Source: a delta proteobacterium ML8_F1
GTDB lineage: Bacteria > Bacillota > Clostridia > Peptostreptococcales > Acidaminobacteraceae
Reading direction: 5' to 3'
DNA length: 35,946 nt
NCBI GenBank assembly: GCA_002029975.1
Contig: LQBE01000055.1
Location: 51,139-87,084, forward strand
Positions 17,206 to 24,636 of the stretch are shown piece by piece. Within the stretch, counting starts at the first letter, position 1. Each line of letters opens with the position of its first letter. Position numbers and translations under genes: made by a program. Under the pieces are notes generated by a model. That model made no database searches, was not told where the DNA came from, and was given only the letters and a program-made list of their open reading frames with translations.

Positions 17206-18501
17206 ATGGTCAAAAATCAGTTCAATAAGATTTTCATCATTGCTTTAGCCACTACAATATTCGGTCAAGTGTACATGAATCCCTTTGGAACGGACTTCAG
17301 AATATCCGTTGGTATTGTGGTTTTGACCCTGCTGCTGATTCGATTCGAGGACACGCCCATTTTCAGGACAGCCCTGGTGACGGGGTTTGTTGTGGTCATT
17401 TTCAGAATCCTTCTGGGTGTCGCCTCCGGGGGGATTGCCCTGGAGCTTTTCAGGGTCCATTTCCCGGCATTTTTCTTCTATGTCAGCTATGGCTTTGTCT
17501 TCAAATTTCTCAATGTCCGGGAATCGGTCAGGCAGCCGGCTTTAATGGTTGTCTTCATCAGTCTCACTGACGTGGCTGGGAACCTTGTGGAGGCCCTGGT
17601 GCGATATGAGTTCAATCGGTCGAGTGTGGAAGTGGTTTTTACAAGTATTCTCATTGTCGGGGCCATCAGGGGACTGATAGTTCTGATTCTGCATATTCTG
17701 CTGCTGTTTTACAATGTGGTGATTCTCAAGGATGAAAACAATATGCGGATCAAGGAGTTTTTGCTGTTGGCTTCAAAAATGCGCTCAGGGTCGTTTTTCC
17801 TTAAAAAAAGCATGAACGACGTGGAAAAGGCCATGAGCAAGAGTTATTATCTTTACAGCAAGCTTTCCCATCGCGGCAGTGAAGCTTTCAGTCCCGGGGA
17901 GATTCAACAGTTCAAGGAAGAAATTCTGGCATTGACCAATGAAATCCATGAGGTCAAAAAAGACAATGAAAGGATTATCGCCGGTCTTGAAAAAATCATT
18001 CCCTCGGACATCCATATGGACAGGATTCCCCTGCAGGAAATCATCGAAATCCTTGTGGAGAACACCGAGAGTCTGGCGGCGGTTCAACATAAGAATATTG
18101 AAATCCATAGGGTGATCAGGGACAAGAAAATACTCATCGGGGACTACTACCCCTTGATTACTATTTTGATCAATCTCCTCAGCAACAGTGTGGACGCCAT
18201 CAAGGGAAAAGGGATTATCGAAGTCAGGCAGGTAGAGGACCCAGAAGACCTGATTGTTGAAATCATGGATACGGGGGAGGGAATCAGGCAGTCCAAGAAA
18301 AACATTGTCTTTTCTCCAGGGTATTCCACCAAATTTGATATCAAGACGGGACAGATGTCCTCCGGGGTGGGACTGACCCATGTCAAGGCACTGGTGGAGG
18401 ATTTTTACAAGGGGAAAATCGAGCTTGATGAGAATCAGTCGGGCCACACGGTTTTCAGAGTTCGAATAAAAAAAGACCGGTTACTGGGAGGTGTATCATG
18501 A
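17206..18501 (+). CDS. Sensor histidine kinase, YcbA/GlnK-like
   Basis: The 431-residue protein has an N-terminal membrane domain of about six segments (residues 8-170) with no large extracellular sensor loop. A coiled linker leads to the likely phospho-acceptor His248 in LTNEIHEVKKDNERI, resembling the acceptor of Bacillus subtilis GlnK (YcbA). The ATPase domain shows N-box LLSNSVDAI (324-332), DTGEGI (355-360), and GVGLTHV (387-393). It overlaps the response regulator start by 4 bases (ATGA). The pair matches GlnK-GlnL, which senses glutamine in Bacillus; the ligand here is not determined. Its operon position after a GH18 gene is unusual. Confidence 0.88.
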   Translation: MVKNQFNKIFIIALATTIFGQVYMNPFGTDFRISVGIVVLTLLLIRFEDTPIFRTALVTGFVVVIFRILLGVASGGIALELFRVHFPAFFFYVSYGFVFKFLNVRESVRQPALMVVFISLTDVAGNLVEALVRYEFNRSSVEVVFTSILIVGAIRGLIVLILHILLLFYNVVILKDENNMRIKEFLLLASKMRSGSFFLKKSMNDVEKAMSKSYYLYSKLSHRGSEAFSPGEIQQFKEEILALTNEIHEVKKDNERIIAGLEKIIPSDIHMDRIPLQEIIEILVENTESLAAVQHKNIEIHRVIRDKKILIGDYYPLITILINLLSNSVDAIKGKGIIEVRQVEDPEDLIVEIMDTGEGIRQSKKNIVFSPGYSTKFDIKTGQMSSGVGLTHVKALVEDFYKGKIELDENQSGHTVFRVRIKKDRLLGGVS

Positions 18502-19382
18502 GAATCTACTTGATTGATGACGATGAGGCCATACTCAACATGCTAGACAATATTATTTCAGACTATGACATTGGCCAGGTGGTGGGCAGATCCACTGACG
18601 GCGAACAGGCCCTCAAGGATTTGAATATCCTCAAGCCGGATATTGTCATGGTGGATCTGCTGATTCCGAGGATTGACGGGGTGGAGATTGTCACCAGAGC
18701 CAAGGAGAAGCATCCGAAAATCCAGTTCATCATGCTCTCCCAGGTCACCTCAAAAAACATGGTAGCCGATGCCTATCGGGCAGGCATCGAGTTCTTTATC
18801 AACAAGCCCATCAATGTGATGGAGGTGAAGACCATCCTTGAGAAGGCGGTGGAAAAGGTCAGTCTTATGAATATCATATCGAAAATTCAAGAGACAGTCA
18901 GGGTGCCGGGAAATCATCCAAAGGATGAAGAGAAAAACCAGAGCTCGACTCTGGAACAGATCAACGAGATCCTCTCGGACCTGGGGATTGTCAACGAGCG
19001 CGGGGGACAGGACATTCTGAGCATTGTGTCCCTGATTCTGGAATCAAGGGAGGGTTCCAACCCCAAATATCAACGGTATAATATCGGGGACATGTACAAC
19101 CGGCTCCATGAAATCTATGATTCCGAGGACTACAACGGCTCCTTCAATGTCAGAGCCATTGAGCAGCGGGTCAGAAGAACCATTCAACAGGCCATGGACA
19201 ATGTGTCCATGCTGGGGATAGAGGATTTCAGCCACTACAAATTTGAACGCTATTCCTCCCGACTGTTTGATTTCATTGAAATCAAACGCAATATGGACTA
19301 TATCCGCAAGAAGTCCAATTACCGGGGAAAAATCAGTGTAAAAACCTTCATTGAGGGGTTGATCAGTATGGTAGAAGATTGA
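18498..19382 (+). CDS. Response regulator with YcbB-type DNA-binding domain (GlnL-like)
   Basis: The 294-residue protein has a receiver domain (1-120): acidic residues D7-D9, phospho-acceptor D53 (DIVMVDLLIP), and K103 (FFINKPIN). The C-terminal half (about 150-290) matches the YcbB domain (PF08664) seen in B. subtilis GlnL, including NIGDMYNRLHEIY, FNVRAIEQRVRRTIQQAMDN and the ending YRGKISVKTFIEGL. That domain is the DNA-binding output of GlnL, which activates glutaminase and glutamine transport genes. The start ATG 18498 overlaps the kinase stop and follows GGGAGGTG. A terminator covers the stop codon. Target genes are not in the window. Confidence 0.9.
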   Translation: MRIYLIDDDEAILNMLDNIISDYDIGQVVGRSTDGEQALKDLNILKPDIVMVDLLIPRIDGVEIVTRAKEKHPKIQFIMLSQVTSKNMVADAYRAGIEFFINKPINVMEVKTILEKAVEKVSLMNIISKIQETVRVPGNHPKDEEKNQSSTLEQINEILSDLGIVNERGGQDILSIVSLILESREGSNPKYQRYNIGDMYNRLHEIYDSEDYNGSFNVRAIEQRVRRTIQQAMDNVSMLGIEDFSHYKFERYSSRLFDFIEIKRNMDYIRKKSNYRGKISVKTFIEGLISMVED

Positions 19383-19398
19383 GACTTCTACCTTTTTT
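19370..19398 (+). terminator. Rho-independent terminator overlapping the glnL-like stop
   Basis: GGTAGAAG (19370-19377) pairs with CTTCTACC (19385-19392) around loop ATTGAGA, followed by TTTTTT (19393-19398). The stop codon TGA 19380-19382 lies in the loop. Confidence 0.9.
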
Positions 19399-19500
19399 CA
19401 TTTCAAAATGTTCTATATGAATAAAAATGAAGTAAAACATTCATAAAATAGAAAAAAATCGATGATATAAAGGTTTTTTTGAAGTTTTTTCAGAAAAATG
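19399..19500. other. AT-rich non-coding stretch with an inverted repeat
   Basis: This 100-base segment between the terminator and the next promoter is distinctly richer in A/T than its surroundings and holds no ORF with a ribosome site. AGGTTTTT at 19471-19478 is repeated in inverted form as AAAAACCT at 19505-19512, just behind the -35 box of the small-protein promoter; it may be an operator. Confidence 0.4.
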
Positions 19501-19529
19501 TTGCAAAAACCTCCCTGAGTAAGTATAAT
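19501..19529 (+). promoter_or_regulatory. Promoter of the 51-aa zinc-ribbon gene
   Basis: TTGCAA (19501-19506) and TATAAT (19524-19529) are 17 bases apart, giving a near-consensus promoter about 42 bases before the ATG. Confidence 0.8.
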
Positions 19530-19571
19530 CACATTAGATAATAACTGTATACAATAATGGGGGGAAGCAAA

Positions 19572-19727
19572 ATGATTAAAGAAGTCTACAAATTTGAAAT
19601 CACTGACAAATGCAACCGCTGTGAAGATGAAAAAAAAGTCAACCGCTTTGGTCTGTGTGAATCCTGCCAGGAAAAAGTGGATCATGAGTATAGTTTTCTC
19701 TACAGAATCAAAACCATGGAGGATTAG
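19572..19727 (+). CDS. Small (51 aa) zinc-ribbon-like protein
   Basis: ATG 19572 follows GGGGGGAAG and the frame ends at TAG 19727, giving 51 residues. Two CxxC pairs are visible: C14-x2-C17 in DKCNRCEDE and C29-x2-C32 in GLCESCQEK, separated by 11 residues. That spacing fits a four-cysteine zinc ribbon. The protein has its own strong promoter and its own terminator, so it is a monocistronic unit. I do not recognise a named family. Small ribbons of this kind can bind nucleic acid or regulate partners, but no role can be assigned here. Confidence 0.75.
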   Translation: MIKEVYKFEITDKCNRCEDEKKVNRFGLCESCQEKVDHEYSFLYRIKTMED

Positions 19728-19735
19728 GAAGTATG

Positions 19736-19768
19736 AAAGAGCGGTCTCAGTACCGCTCTTTTTTTTTG
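19736..19768 (+). terminator. Strong terminator after the zinc-ribbon gene
   Basis: AAAGAGCGGT (19736-19745) pairs fully with ACCGCTCTTT (19752-19761) around loop CTCAGT, with a run of T residues to 19768. Confidence 0.94.
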
Positions 19769-19793
19769 ATTTTTTTGCAGGATGTGTTAGAAT
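19766..19793 (+). promoter_or_regulatory. Promoter of the pantothenate operon
   Basis: An extended -10 TGTTAGAAT ends at 19793; TTGATT (19766-19771) stands 16 bases before the -10 hexamer. It begins at the T-tract of the preceding terminator and is about 60 bases before the first start codon. Confidence 0.6.
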
Positions 19794-19852
19794 GACTGTG
19801 GACGGTATCCCCTTTTGGGGAACTGTACTGATGGTTGGAAGGAAGTGGGCAA

Positions 19853-20665
19853 TTGAAGATCGCATTCCTTGGAGCTGGAAAAGTGGGTACGAATCTGGCG
19901 CGTTATTTCGCTGCCGGCGGCCTGGAGATTTCTGGTTTTTTTGTGCGTAAAAATCACAGCCTGGAGGATCTCGGTCATTTGATCGAGGACAGCGATGTGA
20001 TATTCATCACAGTTAATGATGACAGCATTGGCGATGTGGTGAGGACAGTCTTGTCTCTGGGGGTGGCCTTAGAAGGGAAATCCTTCGGACATACCTGCGG
20101 CAGCCTGTCCGTGTCAGAACTGGAGCCTCTCAGAGAAGAAAGAGCAATGGTGTTCACCTGTCATCCCCTGCAGACTTTTTCGAGCCTTGAGGTGGAGGAG
20201 GACTTGCTCAGGGAGATGCATTTTTTTGTTGAAAACCTTCAAAATCCCCATCTGCAGTTGATTTTTGAAAAAATCCCCAATCCCGTCCATGAAATCAAAT
20301 CACAGGACAAGGTGAAATATCATCTGGGGGCTTCAATTATGGCGAATCTAACCATGGGATTGATGGATTTCGCCTTCGACCTGATTGAAGAAATCGGGGT
20401 AGAGAAAAAAGTGGGCTACGAGGCTTTCAAGCCGCTTTTGAAGGGGACATGCGCCCACTTGATCGCATCTGGGCCAAGAGCAGCCCTGACGGGGCCCATC
20501 AAGCGAAAGGACAGGGACACGATTTCAAAGCATATGGCGGTGCTTGGGCAGGAGGATTTGATGCTCTACCGGTTGCTTGCCCTGAAAACCCTCAATCTTG
20601 TGGAGGATGACCCGGAGAAAGACCTGATTGAAAAAATGTTGAAAGAAGGGAATATAAATGGCTAA
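19853..20665 (+). CDS. panG: Rossmann-fold/DUF2520 reductase, probable ketopantoate reductase (PanG-type)
   Basis: I start at TTG 19853, which follows GGAAGGAAG (19837-19845) and begins [16 protein letters not shown], a dinucleotide-binding GxGxxG motif right at the N-terminus (270 residues). The Rossmann domain includes [12 protein letters not shown]. The C-terminal helical domain matches the DUF2520-type half ([30 protein letters not shown]). It is the first gene before panB, panC and panD, and overlaps panB by 8 bases. Pantoate synthesis needs a ketopantoate reductase between PanB and PanC, and no PanE is nearby. PanG, described in Francisella with clostridial relatives, fills this step, so the same role is inferred here. 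Family call is good; the reaction is inferred from context. Confidence 0.82.
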   Translation: MKIAFLGAGKVGTNLARYFAAGGLEISGFFVRKNHSLEDLGHLIEDSDVIFITVNDDSIGDVVRTVLSLGVALEGKSFGHTCGSLSVSELEPLREERAMVFTCHPLQTFSSLEVEEDLLREMHFFVENLQNPHLQLIFEKIPNPVHEIKSQDKVKYHLGASIMANLTMGLMDFAFDLIEEIGVEKKVGYEAFKPLLKGTCAHLIASGPRAALTGPIKRKDRDTISKHMAVLGQEDLMLYRLLALKTLNLVEDDPEKDLIEKMLKEGNING

Positions 20666-21488
20666 ATTTACAGTACAGTCTTTTGTAAAATCCAAAATGG
20701 AAGGACACAGGATTTCCATGCTGACGGCCTATGACTATACTACGGCAAAGCTTATCGACGAGGCGGGTATTGACACTGTTCTTGTGGGAGACAGTCTTGG
20801 GATGGTCATGCTGGGTTATGAGGATACTTTGAAAGTCACCTTGGAGGATATGATTCATCACACAAAGGCCGTGACCCGGGGGGTCAGGGAGGCCTTTGTG
20901 GTGTTTGACATGCCCTTTATGACCTATCACACCACCGTGGAGGATGCGGTGAAAAATGCAGGAAGGGCCATTCAGGAAACTGGAGCCCACGGTGTCAAGC
21001 TTGAAGGCGGAGCTCACATCAAGGATAAAATCAAGGGGATTATCGACGCCCAGATTCCGGTGGTGGGACATCTGGGTTTGACCCCCCAGTCAGTGAATGT
21101 TTTCGGCGGCTTCAAAGTTCAGGGTAAGGGAGAAGCCCAGGCAAAAAAAATCATCGAGGATGCCTTGATGCTTGAAGAGCTGGGGGTGGTGGCGATTGTG
21201 CTTGAAGCGGTTCCCGAGGAACTGGCCAGAATCATTTCCCGGAAGCTGACCATTCCAACAATCGGTATTGGCGCCGGCCGATACACCGACGGCCAGGTGC
21301 TGGTCATCCAGGATTTCCTGGGAATGTACCCGGACTTCACGCCGAAATTCGTCAGGAAGTACGTGGAGATGGGAGAAGCTGTCAAAGAGGCTGTCAGACA
21401 ATTCAACGAGGACATCAATACAGGCGTTTTTCCTGAGAAAAAACACGGCTTCACCATGGATGAATCCGTGCTGAAGGCCTTGGAGTAG
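20658..21488 (+). CDS. panB: 3-methyl-2-oxobutanoate hydroxymethyltransferase
   Basis: PanB transfers a hydroxymethyl group from 5,10-methylene-tetrahydrofolate to alpha-ketoisovalerate, giving ketopantoate. The 276-residue length is normal. Family motifs are visible: [33 protein letters not shown] (metal-binding Asp), [30 protein letters not shown] and [19 protein letters not shown]. The start overlaps the preceding reductase gene by 8 bases, and AAAGAAGGGAAT is the ribosome site. Second gene of the pantothenate operon. Confidence 0.98.
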   Translation: MAKFTVQSFVKSKMEGHRISMLTAYDYTTAKLIDEAGIDTVLVGDSLGMVMLGYEDTLKVTLEDMIHHTKAVTRGVREAFVVFDMPFMTYHTTVEDAVKNAGRAIQETGAHGVKLEGGAHIKDKIKGIIDAQIPVVGHLGLTPQSVNVFGGFKVQGKGEAQAKKIIEDALMLEELGVVAIVLEAVPEELARIISRKLTIPTIGIGAGRYTDGQVLVIQDFLGMYPDFTPKFVRKYVEMGEAVKEAVRQFNEDINTGVFPEKKHGFTMDESVLKALE

Positions 21489-21497
21489 GAGAGACTG

Positions 21498-22367
21498 ATG
21501 GAAAGAATCAGCGATATAAGTGTTTTGAACCAGAGCATTGAAGGGGCCCGCCGGCAGGGTTTGACGGTTGGGTTGGTTCCCACCATGGGCTTTCTTCACC
21601 GGGGGCACCTTTCCCTGGTCAAGGCGGCCAGAGCGGCCTGTGATTTCGTTGTGGTGAGTATCTTTGTCAATCCCACTCAATTCGCACCGGGAGAGGATCT
21701 CGAGGACTATCCGAGAAATCTTCAAAGGGATGAAGCCCTCCTTCAGGAAGAGGGGGTGGATGTGGTATTCCTGCCCTCGGTGGCTGACATGTATCCCCGG
21801 GGCTTCAACACCCTGGTGAAGGTGGGGGAGGAGATGACATCAAAGCTCTGCGGGAAGTCCCGGCCAACCCATTTCAACGGGGTGACCACGGTGGTGGCCA
21901 AGCTTTTCAATCTTGTCAGACCCCATAAGGCTTTTTTTGGTCAAAAGGACGCCCAGCAGCTCAGTATTATCAGGAGAATGGTCAAGGACTTGAATTTCAA
22001 TATTGAAATCCTGTCCGGCCCCATTGTCAGGGAAGAGGATGGCCTGGCCCTGAGCTCCAGGAATGTCTACCTCAGTGAAGAGGAGCGAAGGGATGCCAGA
22101 GTCCTGAGCCAGTCCCTGGGTGTGGCCAGGGCGATGGTGGGTGAAGGGATTTTGGAATCCCGGAGGATTATCCATGAAATGCAGTCCCTGGTGGCCGGGA
22201 CCCCCAGGGCACGGGTGGATTATATTGAAATTGTGGATCCAGAGACCCTGGAGCCCCTTGAAAGGATTGCCGGCAAGGCTCTGGTGGCTTTGGCGGTCTA
22301 TGTCGGAAAAACCCGATTGATTGACAATTGGTTATTGGAGGATCAAAATGTTAGTGACAATGTATAA
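21498..22367 (+). CDS. panC: Pantothenate synthetase (pantoate-beta-alanine ligase)
   Basis: PanC condenses pantoate and beta-alanine using ATP through a pantoyl-adenylate. The 289-residue protein shows the HxGH nucleotidyl-transferase motif in [17 protein letters not shown] (about 28-44), [40 protein letters not shown], and [10 protein letters not shown] (KMSKS-like loop region). Nine bases separate it from panB, and AGGAGAG precedes ATG 21498. It overlaps panD by 20 bases. Confidence 0.98.
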   Translation: MERISDISVLNQSIEGARRQGLTVGLVPTMGFLHRGHLSLVKAARAACDFVVVSIFVNPTQFAPGEDLEDYPRNLQRDEALLQEEGVDVVFLPSVADMYPRGFNTLVKVGEEMTSKLCGKSRPTHFNGVTTVVAKLFNLVRPHKAFFGQKDAQQLSIIRRMVKDLNFNIEILSGPIVREEDGLALSSRNVYLSEEERRDARVLSQSLGVARAMVGEGILESRRIIHEMQSLVAGTPRARVDYIEIVDPETLEPLERIAGKALVALAVYVGKTRLIDNWLLEDQNVSDNV

Positions 22368-22731
22368 AAGCAAGATTCATCGTGCGACGGTGACGGAAGC
22401 CAATCTGGATTATGTCGGAAGCATTACCATTGATGAAGAACTGATGGAGGCCTCCGGGCTTTACCCGGGTGAAAAGGTGGCAGTGGTCAATATCAACAAC
22501 GGTGAAAGGGTGGAGACCTATACTCTGGTGGGCGAGAGGGGCTCCGGAATCATCGGAATCAACGGGGCGGCGGCACGCCAGTTTCTCCCGAATGACCTGG
22601 TAATCATCATTGCCTACGGCATCATGGAAACCGAAGAGGCGAAGGATTTCAAGCCCCAGGTGGTATTCGTAGATGAGAGCAACCGGATGGTGGCCAGGGA
22701 ACAGGTGGAAATCCACGCTCAAAGAAGATAA
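22348..22731 (+). CDS. panD: Aspartate 1-decarboxylase (pyruvoyl enzyme precursor)
   Basis: PanD makes beta-alanine from L-aspartate. ATG 22348 is chosen because GGAGG (22337-22341) lies 6 bases before it and the product then begins [18 protein letters not shown] like other PanD (127 residues). The self-cleavage site is Gly24-Ser25 in YVGSITID; Ser25 becomes the pyruvoyl group. NNGERVETY and NGAAARQF are further family motifs. The start lies inside the end of panC, 20 bases of overlap. Last gene of the pantothenate operon. Confidence 0.97.
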   Translation: MLVTMYKSKIHRATVTEANLDYVGSITIDEELMEASGLYPGEKVAVVNINNGERVETYTLVGERGSGIIGINGAAARQFLPNDLVIIIAYGIMETEEAKDFKPQVVFVDESNRMVAREQVEIHAQRR

Positions 22732-22733
22732 GT

Positions 22734-22761
22734 AAAAGACAGGGCCTAGACCCTGTCTTTT
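22734..22761. terminator. Bidirectional terminator between panD and the convergent cvfB-like gene
   Basis: AAAAGACAGGG (22734-22744) pairs perfectly with CCCTGTCTTTT (22751-22761), loop CCTAGA. A-rich left and T-rich right flanks let it work for both strands. The loop holds the minus-strand stop codon (22746-22748). Confidence 0.92.
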
Positions 22762-23591
22762 AATGTGATGGCGGTTTCGTGGATTTCGATGGCGCCTTCT
22801 CTGTAGAGTTTTCCCAAAGCCCGCTTGAAGGCCTTCTTGCTCAGGTTGAAGACCCTTCGGATATCATCCGGAGAACTCTTGTCCGTCAAGGACATAGTGC
22901 CTGCATGGTCTTTCAAGTGATCCAGAATCATCTGTGTGTCCTCCTGAATTTGCAGGGGAATGGTTTTTTTAAAGGACATCTGCAGCTGTCCGGCGGGGTT
23001 GCTGCGGGCGACATACAGGACAAGCCGCTCCCCGGGTGTGTAGGTTTTCAGCAGCTCCTGCTTCAGGACAAGGCCCTCATAGAGGTCTTCTACGGCGACA
23101 AAGAGTCCGATATCCGGATGGGTCTTCAGGACGGTAGCGTCGTGGGCTTCCCCTTCCTTGTAGGGGGGATGGGTTTTGAGGTCTCGCTGCACCCTGGTAG
23201 TCGCTGCCAGGCGCTGGGATTTGTCGATATAAAGACGCACCAGCACCTTTTCTCCCTTTTTGACGGGTTCCGTCTGCTCGGCAAAGGGAAGGAAGAGGTC
23301 TTTTTCGAGACCCCAGGCCAGAAAAGCGCCGTTTTCGTCCACCTGCATCACCTCCAGAAGGGCGAGACGCCCCAGGGTCAGGGCGGGTTTTTTCGTGGTA
23401 GCCATGAGACGATCCTTTGTATCCCGGTAGATGAAGACTTCAAGCCTGTCCCCCAGGCCAAGACCTTCGGGGGCGTGGGTTCCGGGCAGCAGGATATCGT
23501 AGTCGATGGTAGAACCGATCACTGAGAGATAGAATCCCGAGCTTTTGATACTGGTGACCTCGAGGGTCTGGTATTCGCCTAAGTTAAACAT
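22746..23591 (-). CDS. CvfB/YitL-like S1 RNA-binding protein
   Basis: The 281-residue product matches CvfB (conserved virulence factor B; YitL in Bacillus), an RNA-binding protein with several S1-type beta-barrels and a C-terminal winged helix. Visible are an N-terminal S1-like strand set (LEVTSIKSSGFYLS), DRLEVFIYRDTKDRLMATT, the second copy VLVRLYIDKSQRLAATTRV, a third region GLFVAVEDLYEGLV, and the winged helix DDIRRVFNLSKKAFKRALGKLYREGAIEI at the end. It lies 12 bases downstream of the lipid kinase gene on the minus strand and should be co-transcribed with it. The effect on gene expression in this organism is unknown. Confidence 0.9.
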   Translation of the reverse strand: MFNLGEYQTLEVTSIKSSGFYLSVIGSTIDYDILLPGTHAPEGLGLGDRLEVFIYRDTKDRLMATTKKPALTLGRLALLEVMQVDENGAFLAWGLEKDLFLPFAEQTEPVKKGEKVLVRLYIDKSQRLAATTRVQRDLKTHPPYKEGEAHDATVLKTHPDIGLFVAVEDLYEGLVLKQELLKTYTPGERLVLYVARSNPAGQLQMSFKKTIPLQIQEDTQMILDHLKDHAGTMSLTDKSSPDDIRRVFNLSKKAFKRALGKLYREGAIEIHETAITLKDRV

Positions 23592-23603
23592 AATTCACCC
23601 GTT

Positions 23604-24485
23604 TCATATAATCATTTGTATGGCCTTGTGGATAATGTCGATGGCATAGGTTCCCGAGCCCAGGTATTCTCCGTCGATATCGACTTCCTCTTCGGTGGTG
23701 AAGGAGAGCCGTGAGGTCTGGAAGTAGGTGACGAATTCCGAGGTGATATGCTGGCCGCTGAGGATTTTGAGGAAAACCTCGACCAGCCGATGAACCGGTG
23801 CCTTTTTGATCAGAACGCAGTCGAACCGGCCATCGTTGACGCTGGCGTTGGGGGCCATGTTGTGGAAGCCTCCGATACTCGAGGAATTGCTGATGAGAAA
23901 AATCACAAAATCCCCTTCGTAGGTCAGTTCCTGGCAGTGTATGGAGATTTTGGCCTTGGGAAGACTTGCGGCGGAGAACTGCTTGAGGACCTCCAGATAA
24001 TAGGCCAGGGGGCCCAGAAGGTTTTTTGATTCCTTGGTGGTGGTATGGGCGACAGAGGTGAAAATCCCCATGGAGGCGACATTAATGAAATAGGTGTCGT
24101 CAATCTTGCCCACATCCACGGGGTAGACCTGGTCATTGAGAATCCTTGGCACCAGCTTTTCCGGATCTCTCGGGAGTTTCAGGAATTCACTGAAGTCATT
24201 CATAGTTCCCATGGGAAATACTGCCAGGGGGATTTTCCGTGGGCTGCTCATGAGGCCATTGATGACTTCGTTGAGAGTTCCATCACCTCCCGCGCAGATG
24301 ATGAGATCATGGTCCCCGGATTCGGCGACCCGGATGGTTTCATGGTATGCATCCCGGGCCTTTTCAGTTTTGAACAGGCTCACGGTGAGTCCGTGGTGGA
24401 CCAGGGACAGAATCAGATCCTCGACGGAGAATCTGTCATCCTTTCGACCTGCCTTGGGATTGAAGAGAATGCGTATCCGGTTCAT
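23604..24485 (-). CDS. Diacylglycerol kinase-like lipid kinase (DgkB/YegS family)
   Basis: Members phosphorylate diacylglycerol or related lipids with ATP. I start at the ATG whose complement is 24483-24485: AGGAGC lies 6 bases upstream and the product begins MNRIRILFNPKAGRK (293 residues); a longer frame upstream lacks a ribosome site. The catalytic glycine-rich motif is CAGGDGTLNEV (64-74), and FPMGTMNDFSEF (90-101) is the conserved nucleotide-binding turn. The C-terminal beta-sandwich ends with VDIDGEYLGSG, as in DgkB. In Gram-positive bacteria such kinases recycle diacylglycerol released by lipoteichoic acid synthesis; which lipid is used here cannot be seen. Confidence 0.92.
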   Translation of the reverse strand: MNRIRILFNPKAGRKDDRFSVEDLILSLVHHGLTVSLFKTEKARDAYHETIRVAESGDHDLIICAGGDGTLNEVINGLMSSPRKIPLAVFPMGTMNDFSEFLKLPRDPEKLVPRILNDQVYPVDVGKIDDTYFINVASMGIFTSVAHTTTKESKNLLGPLAYYLEVLKQFSAASLPKAKISIHCQELTYEGDFVIFLISNSSSIGGFHNMAPNASVNDGRFDCVLIKKAPVHRLVEVFLKILSGQHITSEFVTYFQTSRLSFTTEEEVDIDGEYLGSGTYAIDIIHKAIQMII

Positions 24486-24570
24486 GTCGCAGCTCCTTTT
24501 TATAAAAACAATTGATGGGTGCATTTTTTAAAGCAGGGCCCTGTGAAAAGGGCTGAGTCTCCTCAAGTAC

Positions 24571-24597
24571 AGTATACCAAAGTGTTTGCATTTGCAA
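24571..24597 (-). promoter_or_regulatory. Promoter of the minus-strand lipid kinase-cvfB unit
   Basis: On the minus strand, extended -10 TGGTATACT has its hexamer at 24571-24576, and TTGCAA (24592-24597) is 15 bases upstream. This overlaps the -35 box of the plus-strand mobA-fdhD promoter, so the two face each other. Confidence 0.55.
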
Positions 24598-24614
24598 CAT
24601 AGTCTTGTTAAGAT
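24586..24614 (+). promoter_or_regulatory. Promoter of the mobA-fdhD fusion gene
   Basis: TTGCAT (24586-24591), 17-base spacer, TAAGAT (24609-24614) with TG one base before it (extended -10). The start of transcription would fall near 24621, supporting translation from ATG 24637 rather than from earlier in-frame ATGs. The -35 is half of the palindrome TTGCA-TT-TGCAA (24586-24597). Confidence 0.65.
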
Positions 24615-24636
24615 GAAAGAAAAACAAGGGGTTGCT

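Noticed and set aside
24045-24531. Plus-strand ORFs opposite the lipid kinase gene
   Set aside because: Shadows of the minus-strand gene, lacking ribosome sites and family similarity.
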